This document shows, in pieces, positions 32,501 to 47,500 of a DNA stretch of 64,000 nt; position 1 is the stretch's first letter; every line of letters starts with the position of its first letter. Position numbers and translations under genes: made by a program. The stretch lies in NCBI GenBank assembly GCA_009741485.1, contig CM019220.1, positions 24,394,646-24,458,645 of the forward strand. The letters run 5' to 3'. The stretch is from Malurus cyaneus samueli (taxonomy: Eukaryota; Chordata; Aves; Passeriformes; Maluridae). The notes below the pieces were generated by a model. The model was not told the origin of the DNA. It was given only the letters and a program-made list of their open reading frames with translations, and made no database searches.

Positions 32501-35500
32501 CAGCCTGTTGAATAATCAGCTTAGGCTTCTACAACCTAGAATACAGGCAAGCAGTTGTGGTAGGTTTAATCAGAGATATTAAAGCAAATGTAGCGTGAGC
32601 TTTCATTCAAAGCAGCTCTTTATTGTTCATTCAGCTCTCTCTCCTTCTCAGTAGTTTTGTTTTTCCAAAATTAGATTGTCAGTTCATAATTTTATTGTTT
32701 TAAATGTGTGGCAGAAACAAAGAGTATATAATAGGCTTTATCCTACAAAAATATAATTAGTGGTGAAAATGTCCCTTTGAATATATTTTTGACTTTTCTT
32801 ATTTAGTATAATTTACAGGATGCACAGCTGGAAATCAGGCATGCGAATTTAGAGATATATATTTTAGCATGAAATCTTTAATGCCAACAGCTCTTACAAG
32901 GAAAGAACAGTTTTACCGTGCCAACCTTTCTGGCCTATCAGGAGAAAGTGCTGGAGTAAGCTGTAAATTGGGCATACAGGAGTTTTTCCCATTTTTCAAT
33001 ATGCAACGTCTTAAAAGTATTTCCATTTACTAATCCAAGATACTAATTGGGGGATGGCATAGTTTTTACTGTCATTGAAATTCCATCAATTTCCTTGTTA
33101 AATTCACAGGTTTTTAGGGCAGATTTATTTGTAAATGAAACTTAAAGGTGAAGTGATTTGTTTACTGAGATTATTTCAGTGTATGTTATCACAGTCAAGT
33201 GGAATTGTACTCAGCAGTGTTTTATCTCAACTCTGCAGTAACAGTAAATCAAGATCCCTTGAAGTAATAAACAGTAAATTGCTGCAGAGTATGGTTTATG
33301 ATAATTGGCTGATGTGGGAAGTTTGGGGGATGAAAATAGGACATTTTTAATTAAATGGCCCTGTTTCTCTTTTCTTGGGAGGCAGCCCTGGTGGTAATTT
33401 GGAATAGGTTTGGTTTAGCATCAATAAAAGAAAATATATAGGTCTTTCCATAATACAGTAAATATTTAGGATTTATTACCATCCTGAGCCACGTAACTCA
33501 GGTGATACTTCCCAATGTTTTTATTCAAGGGCACATAACAGGCTTGTGTTGAGGGATGAGTGAAGTTCAGGGGCTCCAAATACAAGTTTGAGGCACTGGC
33601 TATTGTTCAGACTGTATCTGAACATAAACTTCCTTTTATTTGTGCCACTTCAGCTGCATGTAATTTTGTTATTGGATGTTTTTTTCTTTTCCTTCAAAAC
33701 TCTCTGCCCTCAAGTAGGAAGTGAAATGTTAAGCTTAGATTTTTGCAGTGATAGCTGTAACAGTATGGGGGCAAAATGTCTTTTTAATGTATCTTAATGT
33801 TGATGTATTTGGAGCCAGTTGAACTGGATTCTGTTTCTTCTTTAGAGGCTGCTTCTCTTAAAGGTAGGCCTTAAGCAAATTTTTGTTGTTGACTGTTTTC
33901 CTGTTTGCTTCTTCTGAGTGAGTACAACGTAGAAAATAGAGATATCTAGTATTCTTAATTTTGAAAGTGAAATTAGTGTAGAAGAAGCTAATAGCATCAA
34001 GTGGGGAAGAGAATCTGAATTTTGTTTAATAAAAATATTATTTACCTCTCTAGGGCAGGTAGGAAAATGCTACTTTAATTCAAGTGAAGCATGTAGAAAC
34101 AGTGCATGTAGTCTGGTCTCTCTGGAACCTGATAACTGTGCATATGATAACAAATGAGTACTGCAAATAGTGAGCCTCTTAGCTATAGAAATCATATTGT
34201 TCTTGTTGACAGTTGCGCAGAATGGTGCATAGAATGACTCTTAGTTGAGAGCTTATCATAGCAGGGTACCATTTCTACCATCTGTGGAAAGTAATGCTGT
34301 GTAACTTGATAGAAATCCAGCATCTGAGTCTGTTAAAATTTTTTTAAAATTATGTATATTAGCTTCTAACTATAGCTTTACATGATCATTTTTGGCAGAG
34401 CTTAGCAGCTGTGTAGTAATACACAAAGGTATTCAGAGTTGACTGCTGGGAAATTCTTTCAGTATAATATTTCAGGGCTGAAGCAGCTGGAATCCCCTAG
34501 CTTCAGAGATTTATTCTGTGAATGCTGCACTAGAAAGAATATTTTTAATCTGTGAATTTATTTTTAATGCTCAAAAATGTAATTCTGGGTTGTGGGATTT
34601 TTCCTAATAAGAAACGAATTGAAGAGTGGTTATTGCAACCCATGTGGAGGAAAAAAGTGGTATCTGAGACTGATTGAGAAAGGGCTACTGGTTTTGGCTA
34701 ATGCTCAGAATTCTGTTTGAATACTGGAGAGGTATATATGGACAAATCAACTTTGTATGTTCTACCACAATGTTCCTACCCATTATAGTACTTGCAAAGG
34801 ATTTTGTATTGACTAATACAGCTATTAAAAGCAAAAGCTACATTTCTTATCTACATTCTAAGACTACTGTCCTCAATGTCTTTGTTCTTTTTAAAGCAAA
34901 ATTCTGTTCATGTGCCTTACCACACTTCCATGCTTGTGCAAAAGTGCTAGGATTGGGGTTTATATGTTCATTCTTTTATGCTTTACAGAGTAAACTATAG
35001 TGAATTTGAGGTCTGTTCACCATTTTGGGAGAGGTTTAACTCATGGAGACTGTTTTACCTATGATGATGAATGCAGGTAACTATTGATGCAACAACAACT
35101 AGTAATCTGTTGATACCAGTTGTTATAAAGGGGCTGAGCTGCTGTGGAAGATGGGAGAGTGAAAGAAGAAGCATTGAGTCACTTGACTCATTAGTGATGT
35201 CTAATGTCCTCTTTCACTTCCGTCTATCTAGGTAGGCTTGTAGAGCTTTTTAGAAGCTGGAATTTTGGTGTGTGTACGGAATACTTTTAATATCTTGCAG
35301 GAATATTCTTATTTATCAATCAGTGTAGTTTATTAGTAGGAAAAGTTACAGTTGCTTCAAATATGATGTCAGCTAACAAACAATGGGTAGAAGCAAAGAA
35401 GAAGCATATTCACATATATTGCGAAGATTGCCAGTTACAACTGAGGATAACACTCATTTTTTTCTGGGGGCTGAGTTCCTGAAGCCACAGAAGGATGTAC

Positions 35501-38500
35501 ATGTTGATATTTTCAGATCTCTGTTTCCTTGTGAATGTGTGTGTAAGGTCTTTGGTAGAACATAAGTTTTAGTAAACATTTCAGAGGGCTGATTTATAGG
35601 AAGGAAAACGTGTTTCTAGGAAAAAGGAGTGTATGTGGAAGGAATGTTTGAATTCAGACTAACAAAATTATGAATTCAGCAGTGGCAGATTTCTTGTCTC
35701 CTGTATAACAGCAACGATATTGGAATTTACCAGGGCACAAATAGGTGTCTGTTGTTTTCTTAGTAATCCTTTTAAGAGAAAGTTACATGTTTTGTGGCAA
35801 GAAAAACAAATTGAGATAATCTGACAAAGGTTCTGACACTTGTGACACAGAGTTAGTTAAAACTTCATAAATTTGAAGCTTTTAAAAACTATTTAATGCC
35901 TATTTACAGTATAGTTTGTACCTTTGAAATTGTATAGACTTTAAAGTGTGTACAGAATAGCTGGTTTTTTGGCATGTGTTGTTTGCTAATTTAAGGATAT
36001 TGAAACAACTATTTAATATCTAACATACTGTGGATGTTACTGAATTTATTTTCATTATAAAATCCTCTGGTACTATAGATATGATATTGTAATTAAGTTT
36101 AATACTTTTTTGGGAAATTTTTTAAAGATGAGAGTTTTGATATCAGAACAGTACATGAGTATACATCATGATGGTCATGTACTACTGGTAGGTGTTTTAG
36201 ACTTTCAATAATGACTCTTTTGTTTTTTTTTTCTTGGCTACCGTTTCTTTTTCAGGTATGTAAAACTTCACTGAGTTTCTCTCCTTTTCCCCCCTGTAGT
36301 TGCATGTGATGTTTGTTAACTCCTTTTTTCCCTCTCAACCTGAACTTAGTTTGAAAGTACTGTTCGTACTTATGTGTCTCAGTATATTCACAGTGCTTTG
36401 CACAATATTGAAATTCTAATAAGTACGTGTAAAGTTGTTTGTGAGTATTAGAATAATCAACATCCAGTAGAAAGTGTGCTGACTAGAGTAACAGGTGGTC
36501 ATAATGTTATCTTGGATGTAGGTAATAGTGTATTAGTTCACTTAAATGTAATACTTTAGAATTTAAGAGTAATTTGTTTATATGTAATTTTTCTCTCTTT
36601 TTATTACACTGCTTTCCCAGCAAGGACAAGTTTGGAAGGTTTGCAAAGCTTTTCACCTTCCCTTTGCCCGCTTGCCCGCTTTCAGAATCGGTCTCATACT
36701 CCATGACTTCTGTCTCTACAGTCCACAACTCAGTCATAGAAATCAATGTGGAAAAGTTTTTAAATGAGCTGTCATTCGAGTTCACTCTGTTGCGTAGAAA
36801 CGCCTAGCATGTAATTTAGTTTTGCATGAGACGTGAAACTCCTTTGCAAGCCCCTCTGAGGAAAATAAAACTAAATGACTATTTCAGAGAAATACAGTTT
36901 GAGCACATATTTTGTCATGTAAGTAATGCTGCTTTTAGTATGTTACTCCAAATGTAATGGTATGGCATGGCTTGCTAGTCAGAGTAGCAGAGTAGTGTCT
37001 GACAGCATGCACTGTAGCTCGCAACAGTAGGTGCTTCCTCAGTTGTTTGTTCACAGAAGCTGTTCATATCTGTCTACGTAAGTTATTTAAGAGTCCTAAG
37101 ACTTAGTTGTGACTTCGCATCAAAATTTAATGATACTTTTTGATTGCTGCTTTTAAAGCTCAGCCTGTGCTGCTGTAGGAATAAAGAACATGAGTAAAAC
37201 TTCCGTTCCTAATATAAGGAAATAGGCAAATACTGGTGGTTGGATTGTGGGATGGAAGATCGCCTTAGAGTTAACAACTGGAAAAGAATTAAATACAGAG
37301 TGGTGGTGGGGTGTTTAGTTTTGTTTCACAAAGGATAGTTGTGAATGTGCCCAGCACTGTCTTCCACAGATGATGACGTGATTGAATTTTCTAACAGTTT
37401 AACTCCAGATGAATACAACACTACCTCAAACCAGGAATAGCATTAAAAGGAAATTTTTTTTTCTCCTTCTTTTAGGTTTGAGTTTTTTCCCTCACTGCTG
37501 TTCTGCACTAACTGCTTTGATACTTCCATGCATCTTTTTCAGTAGAAGAGCATCTCTGTACTGTTTCCCATTGCATATTTCAGCTGTGACAGTCTCTGCA
37601 CTTTGCCTTTCATTTTATCACCTGCTCACTAAAATCAAACAAAAAAAGGAATCTTTCTAGTTTGTCTTCAGATTTGCAACTATCACTTGGCTTTACATGG
37701 ATGATTGTGTTTTTGCTTCATTTTGTATTGTATTTTTTTATAGGCATGCGGTGACCCCAAAGCCAAACCATCTTATCTTATTGACAAAAACCTGGAATCT
37801 GCTGTCAAATTCATAGTCAGGAAGTTTCCAGCAGTAGAAACGCGCAACAACAATGTAAGTAATCAAATGGCTGTATAACTGCTTTTCTCATGACCCTCTC
37901 AGCGCAATCTGAGAGGTTTATGTTTTCTTATAAAGCATCTGATACTGACAGTTGCAGTTGGAATATAGTTGTTGATTCAAATGTCTGACAGGATACTTGA
38001 GAAGGAGCCATCTCCAAGGGGAGAATATTATACTTTAATTTTGGATGGGTTTTGTTAGGATAGGACACTTTCTGGTTTTCTTTTTGCCTGCTCTTTTCTG
38101 TTCCATTTCAAAGAATTGTCAATGGGAAGAAGTTGTTGGAAAACTCATGCCATACTCTAACAGGAGTAACTCCTGATGACCAGACTGATTGCAGAAGATG
38201 GAAGTTGCATAACTTTATTTGTGATGAATCCTAACCAGCAGATCAGTAAAAACAACTGGCTGCAAGATGGGAAGAAGTGTTTGTACATTACAGGTGCCTT
38301 TGCCTATGGAGTCAGTTCCCTGGGGGAATCAAGAATGGTTTAGTACATAAGGAGAAACTTTAATAAGTACGAAAATATGGAAATAGAATTGTCTCCTCTT
38401 CAGATAGTGAGTTCAGTTGCAGAAGTAAATTATGTTTTACCTTTGAGCTACTCAGTATTGCTACATTTGACTATGAAGCCTTTTTTTAGATAATTATTAT

Positions 38501-41500
38501 TAGGCCAGAGGCAGGCATTTTGGTGGGTGATGTACACTTGTTTCCTTGTTTCAGTTTGAAAGACAAGGGAAAGGTGTTTGTTTTACCTGCTTATATTTCT
38601 TTCCAAATGAGGAAGGTGGAGGTAGGTGTTGGTTTTGCATGTTCCCTGCATGCAGCTGCGTGCCTGTGTGCTTGGGGAGGCTTGCTTTGAGCATTGAGGT
38701 TTCTGCAGAATGGTAATGGTAATAGCAATGAGAATAATTAGTTTCTTTTACACTCTCTCTCAAATTTATATATAATGTCTCCAGTAATACCAATGGGGAA
38801 AAAACCCAGAAAACAGAGAAAAACTTTCCCTTATGGAGGGAAATCATTAACAATGTTCTTTCTCCCTTTAAAAGCTTTGTACTTGTTAATATTGCTCATC
38901 TTTGTATTGAATTTGATTGTGTTAGTAATAAATATGGAAATCCTTTATCAAATTTATGTTAAAATAGTAACTCCATTAAACCATATTTGGTAAATATTTC
39001 CATATTCTCTAAGCTTGGATAGCAGATCTATTATTAAAAGATAATGTACATAGAATTTATTTGATGCAGTTGCATGTATGCTTTAAATGTCTTCCAGTTG
39101 TTGATAATGAATTAGGAGCTTAACTAATGATAGATATTTAAGGATTTGGTGCTGTAAAGTTTATGGAAAGAGATCAAAGAAAACTTGCTCTATTTTGACA
39201 ATCACAGTTTCTAAAATAGGACAAACTCGTAATGTTTTGTCATTGCCATGTGTTTATTTACTATGAGGCAGCCAAGCCTGTATTTATTAGGCAGAGTTGA
39301 CAAAAGCCTACCCTCCTTATATATGATCACAGCTTGAAAGGAGGATTTTGAGCTCTAGCAGTAGGCAGCTGGGGTTTCCATCCTGTGGTCAGAGCTGTCA
39401 GTAGTTTGCTTAGTTATTTACAGATGTTTCCCATAGTGTTTTCACTCCCAAAAAAGAAAAGGGTGATCAGAGATTTAAATGGGCAAGAAGGTAATTGGAG
39501 CAGAGACACATTGATTAAAGAAGTATCACAAAGGATTGCTGCAGTAGAAATAGCTAAGAAATCACAAGGTGTGTTTCCTCCTTGCAGTGAGAATTTCACC
39601 CTTTCAGGAAGGGGTTTTGGATTTTGTATGTTCAAGTGCAGGAGTTGCCACTGCCTAGCACTGTGTACCTATGCTGTTAGTAGTACCTTCTAACATGTCA
39701 GTAGGTGATGGTGTCAAACAAGTTTGCATTCAGAGAATAGGTGGTGCCAGCTTTTAAAATTTTTTGGACCTACTTTTAGCTGTTTTTTCTCAGGTACTTT
39801 TAGCTACAGTGTTTTCTGTCTTGAAAATGGGTGACATGTTTTACTGAAGAGTATGAGCAGTGTTTGCTGTAATCAGATGATTTTGAAAATTCTGTTGAAA
39901 CAAGTAATTCTTTTATATTTGCTAGTGATATATTTTGCATCTTTATCCATGGAAAATATAGTTCCTGGTTTTGTTCTTCCTTCAGTGTTTGACATGCTGA
40001 GTCACTAGAGCGATGTTGCTGATTTTCAGTAATATACTGAGAGTGAAAGTTTGTGGACAGTTCAGGGAAGTGGCTGATGAATCTTTGCTGAACAGACTGG
40101 AAAGTGAAATGGAGTCGTTCATGCTCTAAAGGATTAGTTACAGATAACACTGCATCTTATCAGTTCTTAACTCTCTCTCCCGTTGTCTATATATATGATG
40201 TCTTACATTTACCCTTTCTTTTCTGATAATCATTGTGAATCATATGACTGGGCTCTTAAATAAACTGTTAATGAAATAGGCCACCAGGGTACTATTGCTG
40301 CATAGTATATGAAATACCTGCAAAGAAATGATGTATATAAGCAACAACCTGATGGATTCAGAAAAAGAGAAACAAACAAGATAGAGTCCTGTTTGAAAGG
40401 AAAGTTTCTTCTGTGTTTGGGGGAACTTTACTATTTATAATTATTTTAAATTGACTAAAGCTTTGTTTTGAAAAAGCTTTCTCAGCCTCAGTTGGTTTCC
40501 AAAAACTTCATAGCCGTGTTGTTCTTGGCCAGGTCTGTGATCTGATTGTGCTTGTATTGACCCAGAGTGGCATTTATTTTTACTGAATTTCCTGGAGTGA
40601 CTTCAGAAGGAAAGTTCCAAAGTAAGGAATGCAGAAGCAGCCTGATTTTTCTGAAGGCTGTTTAGACCTCATCCTCTTGTAAGGGTATACCCGCAAGGTT
40701 CTTGTCACAGAGAAATCAAAAAAGAGGATGCTGAACTGAAAAAAAAAAAAAAAAGTAGGACCTGAAAGTTACTCTGTTCTCAGTTAATGCTGATGCTTAA
40801 TGCCTTTAAACACTGGGATGAAATACTTCACAATGGGGAACTGGAAAGGCAGAGAGAGGACATAAATTTTTTTTGTAAGACTGTGTGTAGGGTCGGATAA
40901 ACCTGCTACCTGTGCAGATGAAGCTTCATGTCTTTGTGTCATGAAGTTGTAGCCTGCTTTCTGTTTTCTCAAACACCACATATGACAAATCATGATAACA
41001 CCTGCCTTCTTTCTTGAATATATATTTTTCTTGGTTTGTTCCTCAGCAATTTCCTTGTAGAAAAACTTGTATTTTTAAATGTCTCTTGGAAAAGTTGAAG
41101 CTCAGTTATTGCTTAGCATAAAGCAGACCAGTGAAGCATCACTTGGAAGTGTCTAAATATACAGTTAGTGAAGGAAGGGTCTCTTTTCCAGATACTGCTA
41201 TTCTTCATCATCTAGTAGGTATGTTCTCAGTATTGTTCATGTCAGTTTGATTTGTGTTTCATATTAACTAATTTTCTGCTGTATTGTGGGAGCTGGAAAT
41301 AAGATCACATGGGAGCAGAGGACAAGCAGTGTGAGCACTTCCAGCTTCCCAGGGTTAGGATCTATAGTTTTGAATTAGTTCAGTTTGCCTTTTGGTGTGG
41401 GTTTGTTTTTGTTTTGTTTGTTTTGTGGATTTTTTGTGGGCTTTTTTGTTTTGTTTTGTGACAGTTTTTTTGGGGGGGGTTAGGTTTTTGGGGTTGTTTT

Positions 41501-44500
41501 ATTTATTTTAATTTTTAAAAAAGTTTTGCCTTTCTCCTTCTAGATGCCAGTGTGTGTTTGGTTTGCCTACTGTGTGTTTCAGTTTCATTTCATAATGAGC
41601 TGGTTGCATAGCAAATTAGCTGGATGTAGGGGAGGTGTTGCGGGCACAGAGTGGCTGAACCTCCTTAGCTAAAGCTTATTAGAAGTCATTAATGCATGCT
41701 TTTTAAAAATGCTTTCTTCTATTAAAAAAATTAAAAATCACACTTAATAACCAGTCTTGATTTTTTAATTTGTGATAGGTGTTTCGAGTTTTTTGTCTTT
41801 TTCAAAACACTTAAACTTTGAAAAACAGATTTTTATTTGTATTTTCCTTTTGGCCCCTGCAGGTGGTACAGCATGTCAAGGAAAATGTCATTTATTTGCT
41901 TGTTTCTAATGAAGCATTTAGTACCATAATTTTCATAGCACAAGTGAAGATAATGTAGAAAGTGTCACCTCTGGAAAAAATAACTTAGGGGGTCTCAACT
42001 GTGCTGCCTCATGTATTGGTAGTCCCTTTTCACTAGTCATTAATTTTTGAGGAAATTATATGGTCATTAAAGCTATCACAGCTGTTTTCTTAAGTCTAAT
42101 GTAAATTATCCCCATATTCAGTAAATTTTAATGTTTTTCTCTACCGTTCTGGGGTATTAGATCCCTTGCATGGGACTTTTCAGATAACTTCCAGCTTTCT
42201 TAAGCAAAAAAAAACCCTCACTCCCCATATTTCACTGTAAAACTTAACTGGCCTCTGACCATGAAGATTAAAACCTTTTCCAGGTAAGGGAGTGCCATGC
42301 AGAGCTGCCTGTTCATCTCTGTTCCTGCTCAGGGAGCTGATAGTGGTAAAGGACCACAAAAGAGAGAAATTTTCCAGAAGTCACTGAGGCAGCAGTTTAG
42401 TTTATGGATGCATGAGTGAAGTCAGATGATGAACAGCTATTTTCTGTTCAGCTTTGTATGAACAGTTAAGATGTCTTATGCCTGAGAATAGAATATACTA
42501 ATGATAGTTTATTTCACAAGGGACTGCAAAATATCTACAAATAATAAAATTTTATCTACATTTTTACTAAAAAGTTATTCAGAATTGAAATTGCTCAGGT
42601 AATGCCTTCCTCTGATACAACCATACCTGCTGATCTGGTTTTGTATGTAGTAGTGTGTCTGATGTCTTCAGTTGTTACAGGTAAAAGTCTGACTTAAAAT
42701 GATGTATTGTATATAACGTAATCAGAATATTATATATAACGTTTTTCAGACTAACAGTCATTTGTGAGTGAGCATTTTTTTCATAGCAATTCCAAGAGGT
42801 CATGTGAAATCCTGAAATTTCTTCAAAATGTTTCACCAAACAAAATTCTCATAATGTAATGTATCTTTTCAAAATAGTAAGTGCTGCCACCACCAAAGTT
42901 TATGTTAATGGTCTAACCTTTGACTGGCCCTGAATTTGAGATAGCATCCAAATATTGATTTTTTTTTTTTATATCATTATCATTATATCATTGAAATAAA
43001 TCATTGTGCTATACTGCTGTAAGTCATGTTAAGTCCATACAAGTCACTTGCCAAGGTAAATCAATCTGCTGGCTTGTTGTTTCATAGTGTCTGCAATACC
43101 TGCAGAGGAATGAGTGTGTGTAACACTTTACCCTCTGCTTCATCCACTGAAACTCTCTTTGCTTTAATGATTGGCAGCTTAAGAGCTTGGCCCTTAGAAA
43201 ACAAGAAAACAAACAAAAAAAGCCCCACTGGGATGGCATTCCAAAATTGCATTAATTGTAAAAATACTGCAAAAATTGTAAATGAAGGTGACAGAATGGG
43301 GAAACTGTTTCTTAATGGCTGAGAGGTAGATCAGTTTTTAAAGAGAAGCCTCCCTGCTCCAGTTGTCTGCCATTATTAATTCCCTGGGAATGGTAACAGT
43401 AGTGGAATGTCACAGGTGGCTATTTCCTTTTCAAAACAGTTAACTTAGTGCGAGAAACTTGAAAAAAAACCAAAAATAGATCTTGTGCTAGAGGTACGTC
43501 AGTTAGTAAACACGTTAAATATTCAATTTTATCTTTTTATATTCAGTACAATACTTCAGAGACTGCTTTTGATTGGAAATAAGAAAACCAAGGACACATC
43601 CATCGTTTTAGAGTTAATTTACAGAATTTAAAACTGATTTTTTAAATTTTGTTAGATGCTTCTATCTTTCCCTGCTGTTTTGCTATGGATTCTGTAGACA
43701 CAGAACTTTGTTCAAATTAATTTTCAGATGTTTGTATGAAGATTCTATAAGTGACAAGCATAGTGAGTATAACAAATGACTGTAAGAGTACTGGCAGTGG
43801 TAATATATCACTCTCTTCAGAAGAATTTATTCTTCAGAACTGAAGAATTTATAATACTGCTTTTTGGGGCTTTATTCCAGCTGATAAGATTAGGTTGACA
43901 GTGTTTTCGCTGAGGACATGGTAATATCGATGGTGTTGAATTGTGGAAAACAAATACAAGTGTTTAGTGATTGAACTTGCAAGAAAAATATCACACTAAT
44001 ATAAGGAACAGAAAATTCCCCTTCCTACTGTCCATTTCTGGATCATGAAATAAAACCTTTATTCACATACTACTGCTACCAGTCAAGTAAAGTTGATAAA
44101 AAATTGCAGGATTAGAAGTGCCCTTTGTTTTTACTCATGTAAAACTGTGAACTACCTCTTCTAGTTGTGTCATATTTTTTGTGAGCCTTGATATTAAACT
44201 GGTATTTATTCATATGATTAGTGTGCCAGGGCTGCATCATTTCTCCCTTGTCTGAGCCATTGTGTTCATATAAGCTTTAAATGAGGCATCTTGCACTTTC
44301 TGATTTGCTTTTTGCTTCTTTTAAGCAAAGAAACTCTCTCTGTTTACATAGTCCACAATGTAAAGATCTTTGGGGTTTAATATTAAGAAAGAAGGGCATA
44401 AGTTAAAGATCAGTTCCTTCTCCTGTAGGTAATATATTCACGAAGTGTTAGCTTCACTCTTTGTTACTTAAGAAAAATATTCAAATATGATCAGACAATG

Positions 44501-47500
44501 GTATTTGTTAACAGACAAAAGAAATAGTTACAGATCAATTATTTGAGGGTTTTTATTTTTATCTTGCCATATTATGCTGAAATTTCTACAGGTTTTCATA
44601 GGTCTTGAATCTAATTCACCTCATTCAACAGAAATGCTGTTGGTAGAATTTATACTTCAAATTTTTTAAGAATAAATAAACCATGTTCATCTAACCAGTC
44701 TACAAGGCAAGGTCAGCTAGTGTAAAAATAATATTTTGATGTTTAAAGAGTTATTTCTTCAGTATATCCCATTTTAGATTATCTCTACTGTTGCTGATTA
44801 TTAGAAACTTTCAATAATGAATTGCAGGCTAAGGAAAAAAGCCTCAAACCAAATACAAATCAATACAGCACCAGCAACTCCTAAACAGCTGTTAAGAAAT
44901 TAGTAATGGAAAGTTTTAATGCAGTGGTTGTGGAAAAAGCTACACCCACATTCCTGAATGATAAAAAAAGCAAATAAACATCCAAGACACTGCATGCTTG
45001 TAAGCTGTTCTTCTAAACATCACTGATCAGGCTGTTCTCTGTAAATTGAACTATTTGCCTCATACAGTCAATTTATATATTGTTCCAACACTACTATTTT
45101 AAATAAAAATTTACTGACCTATTCAACATTCAGCGTTCAAAGAATGATAGTCTTACTCTATAGGAAAGCTTTAGCATCACTTAAATATTTATGTTTCTGG
45201 GAATATAAGTAAAAAGTTAATAATGCACAGCAGTGATTCCATAATCCTTAACTGAGTGTGGCAAATACCTCCCTATGCTCTGTACAGCTTCACAGAATTT
45301 CTGAAAATTTTTTATTTCTTTTGCAATCATAGTTCCCAGCACCATGTCTCTTTTCCCATATCTCCCCACTTCATGTATTGGGGCTTAAAATTACGGTATC
45401 TGCCGGAGTGGACATTCAGTCGCTATCTGGTACACCAAAAATAGATGTTGTGTAGTCCAACCTATAATCTTGAGAGTCTCCTTTAGCATTGCACCTTGCT
45501 TTCAATGAGTTAGGATTGCAGTGGGAAAAACGTTGTTAAGGTTTATGTGCAGTGATAGTGAGCTTTGGTTTTGTCTTCCTTCTGCACTAGAAGTAATCTT
45601 GCTTCTGGATCACACCCTGTTATCTCTTCCTGAAAATTCTTGAAAAGATTTTCAGATTCATCTGATTCACACTTACATATTAGTTACATGGAAATAAACC
45701 GTATTTCTTTTTAGTCTTCTACAAACTGGCAAGAAATACTTGAAGCGCTAGGGTCAGGGTGCAAGATTAAAAACCAAGCATCTTAACTGAATTTTCATTG
45801 TGTAAGAACTGTTGAATGAAGCAGTCCTGAAAGCAGAAAGCAGGAGTGGTTCCAAGTATAGACACAAGCTGGACTGAAGGTGCACTGGAGCTGCAGGGAC
45901 CTGCTGGAGCTCTGGAGTCTATGCATCATGATGCTGGATGCTTCATTTTCTGAGCTCAAGATAATTGAAGTTAAAGCTATACATTGGGAAAGGTGTAGCT
46001 TTAATCCTTATGCTAAGGCTCAAAATACAAATAATGGGATGTATAAACAGATTTTTGTACAGCAGCTGATTAAATGAAAAGAACCTATTTCCTCATGCAT
46101 GAGATTTATCAGGGCAAGTTACAAAATAAACACATGTACTTGCATCTCTTTCAGTTAAGCCTCAGCTGATGCCTGTATGAAAGAGACTTAAATTATATAT
46201 AGGCAGGCATTCAAAGTCCAATCGTTTGCAATGGTTTAAGAGTAGACAGGAGTATTTTATAATGTGGCCATTCTGATTTGCTCATAACTGTCTATTCCTG
46301 TCTTATTTAGCAATAATCAAAGTCTTACCACTCAAGTCTTCTAAAAAAATCATTATCACCTCTAAAAATTCTGAGGAGAGAAGCAAAACTTATTTTACAT
46401 ATGACCCCTAGTTGTGGTCCAGGCAGTTTGTTTTATGAATTAGAGGAATTTTGATGCTTTATATAAAACAGAGAATACAGGCACAATTTCATAAAAGACA
46501 GTGAGCTGAAGAAGCATAGTCAGTTCTAAACTCTCATGAAAATAACCAATTTTTTATTCTTTCTTATAACTGATTGCTCTTGTTGAGAAAAAAAATTATT
46601 TAACTTGATTATCTTTAATTTAAAATCTTGCAGCTTTTTGGAGGGGACTTTTTCCTGTTGTGGCTGCTTTAACTCATTTCAGTTCCTCTATCAGGAAGGA
46701 GACATAATTTATACTGAATATTACAAGTTAAATATTTGGATACTTGCAGTACTGTCAGACTGTAATACATAGATAAAAACAATGGCTGCTAACAGCTGCT
46801 TTTTTATGTTCTTAATTGTCCAAGTGATCACTCTGGTTCCTTCAGAAAATTTTGAAAAGTAAATTTCATTGTCTGTTTAAAATATTTTTTTCAAAAAAAT
46901 CCATGTGAACTATTTTATCTTTGTATTCACATTTGCCTTTTCCATTTTATCCACCAGTGTCTAATGCTAGTGTTTTGCTTCTTTTATGTTTCTTTATTTT
47001 GTTGCTTTTGTTTGAATGTATTATTGTGTTTATATGGAACTGGTCAACGAACCGTTACTGTATTTTATGTTTGTATCTACATTTTATTTTGCATGCTTAA
47101 CGTGGCTTTGCCTGGATATTCTTTTTGGTAAGTTCAGAATTTAAAAGCATAATGTTTTTCTGTAGTAAAGTTTGTAACCTGCCACCTTCTTTTCTCCCAC
47201 CTCAAGTAACATATTTATTTTGGTTTTGGCATACTGATTTGTGCTCATGTACTGTTCTGCTTTTGCAAATTATACATATTGTAACACTTTTTCTAACTAC
47301 CATTTTCATCTCTAGCTGAGCTAAACAATATGACTCTGGTACTAATGTGTACTAATGTTACTTTTATCTTCAAAATATAGTTGGCAGCTGTTAAAATGAT
47401 CAGTGCTGAGAACTCTGTGTGTATTTGAAACACACAGAACCTCAGTCTTATAAAACCATGTTACAGCTTCTTTGCATAGCCTGGTGGTTACTCTGCGCTT

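Larger units (their letters stand above)
26048..36620 (+). other. NCKAP1: NCKAP1 intron 1 (to the microexon)
   Basis: 10.6 kb. The first 0.5 kb is part of the CpG island; the rest is T-rich on the sense strand. It contains a short CR1 end, an old CR1 of about 1 kb and T-homopolymer runs. No RNA gene is recognised. Confidence 0.8.

Noticed and set aside
35058..35142. C/D-box snoRNA-like pattern (ATGATGA ... CTGA, about 80 nt)
   Set aside because: The flanks do not form a terminal stem and no internal D'/C' boxes are convincing.
45445..45500. Possible CR1 remnant (TAGTCCAACCTATAATCTTG)
   Set aside because: Only about 20 bp of similarity, too short to support.
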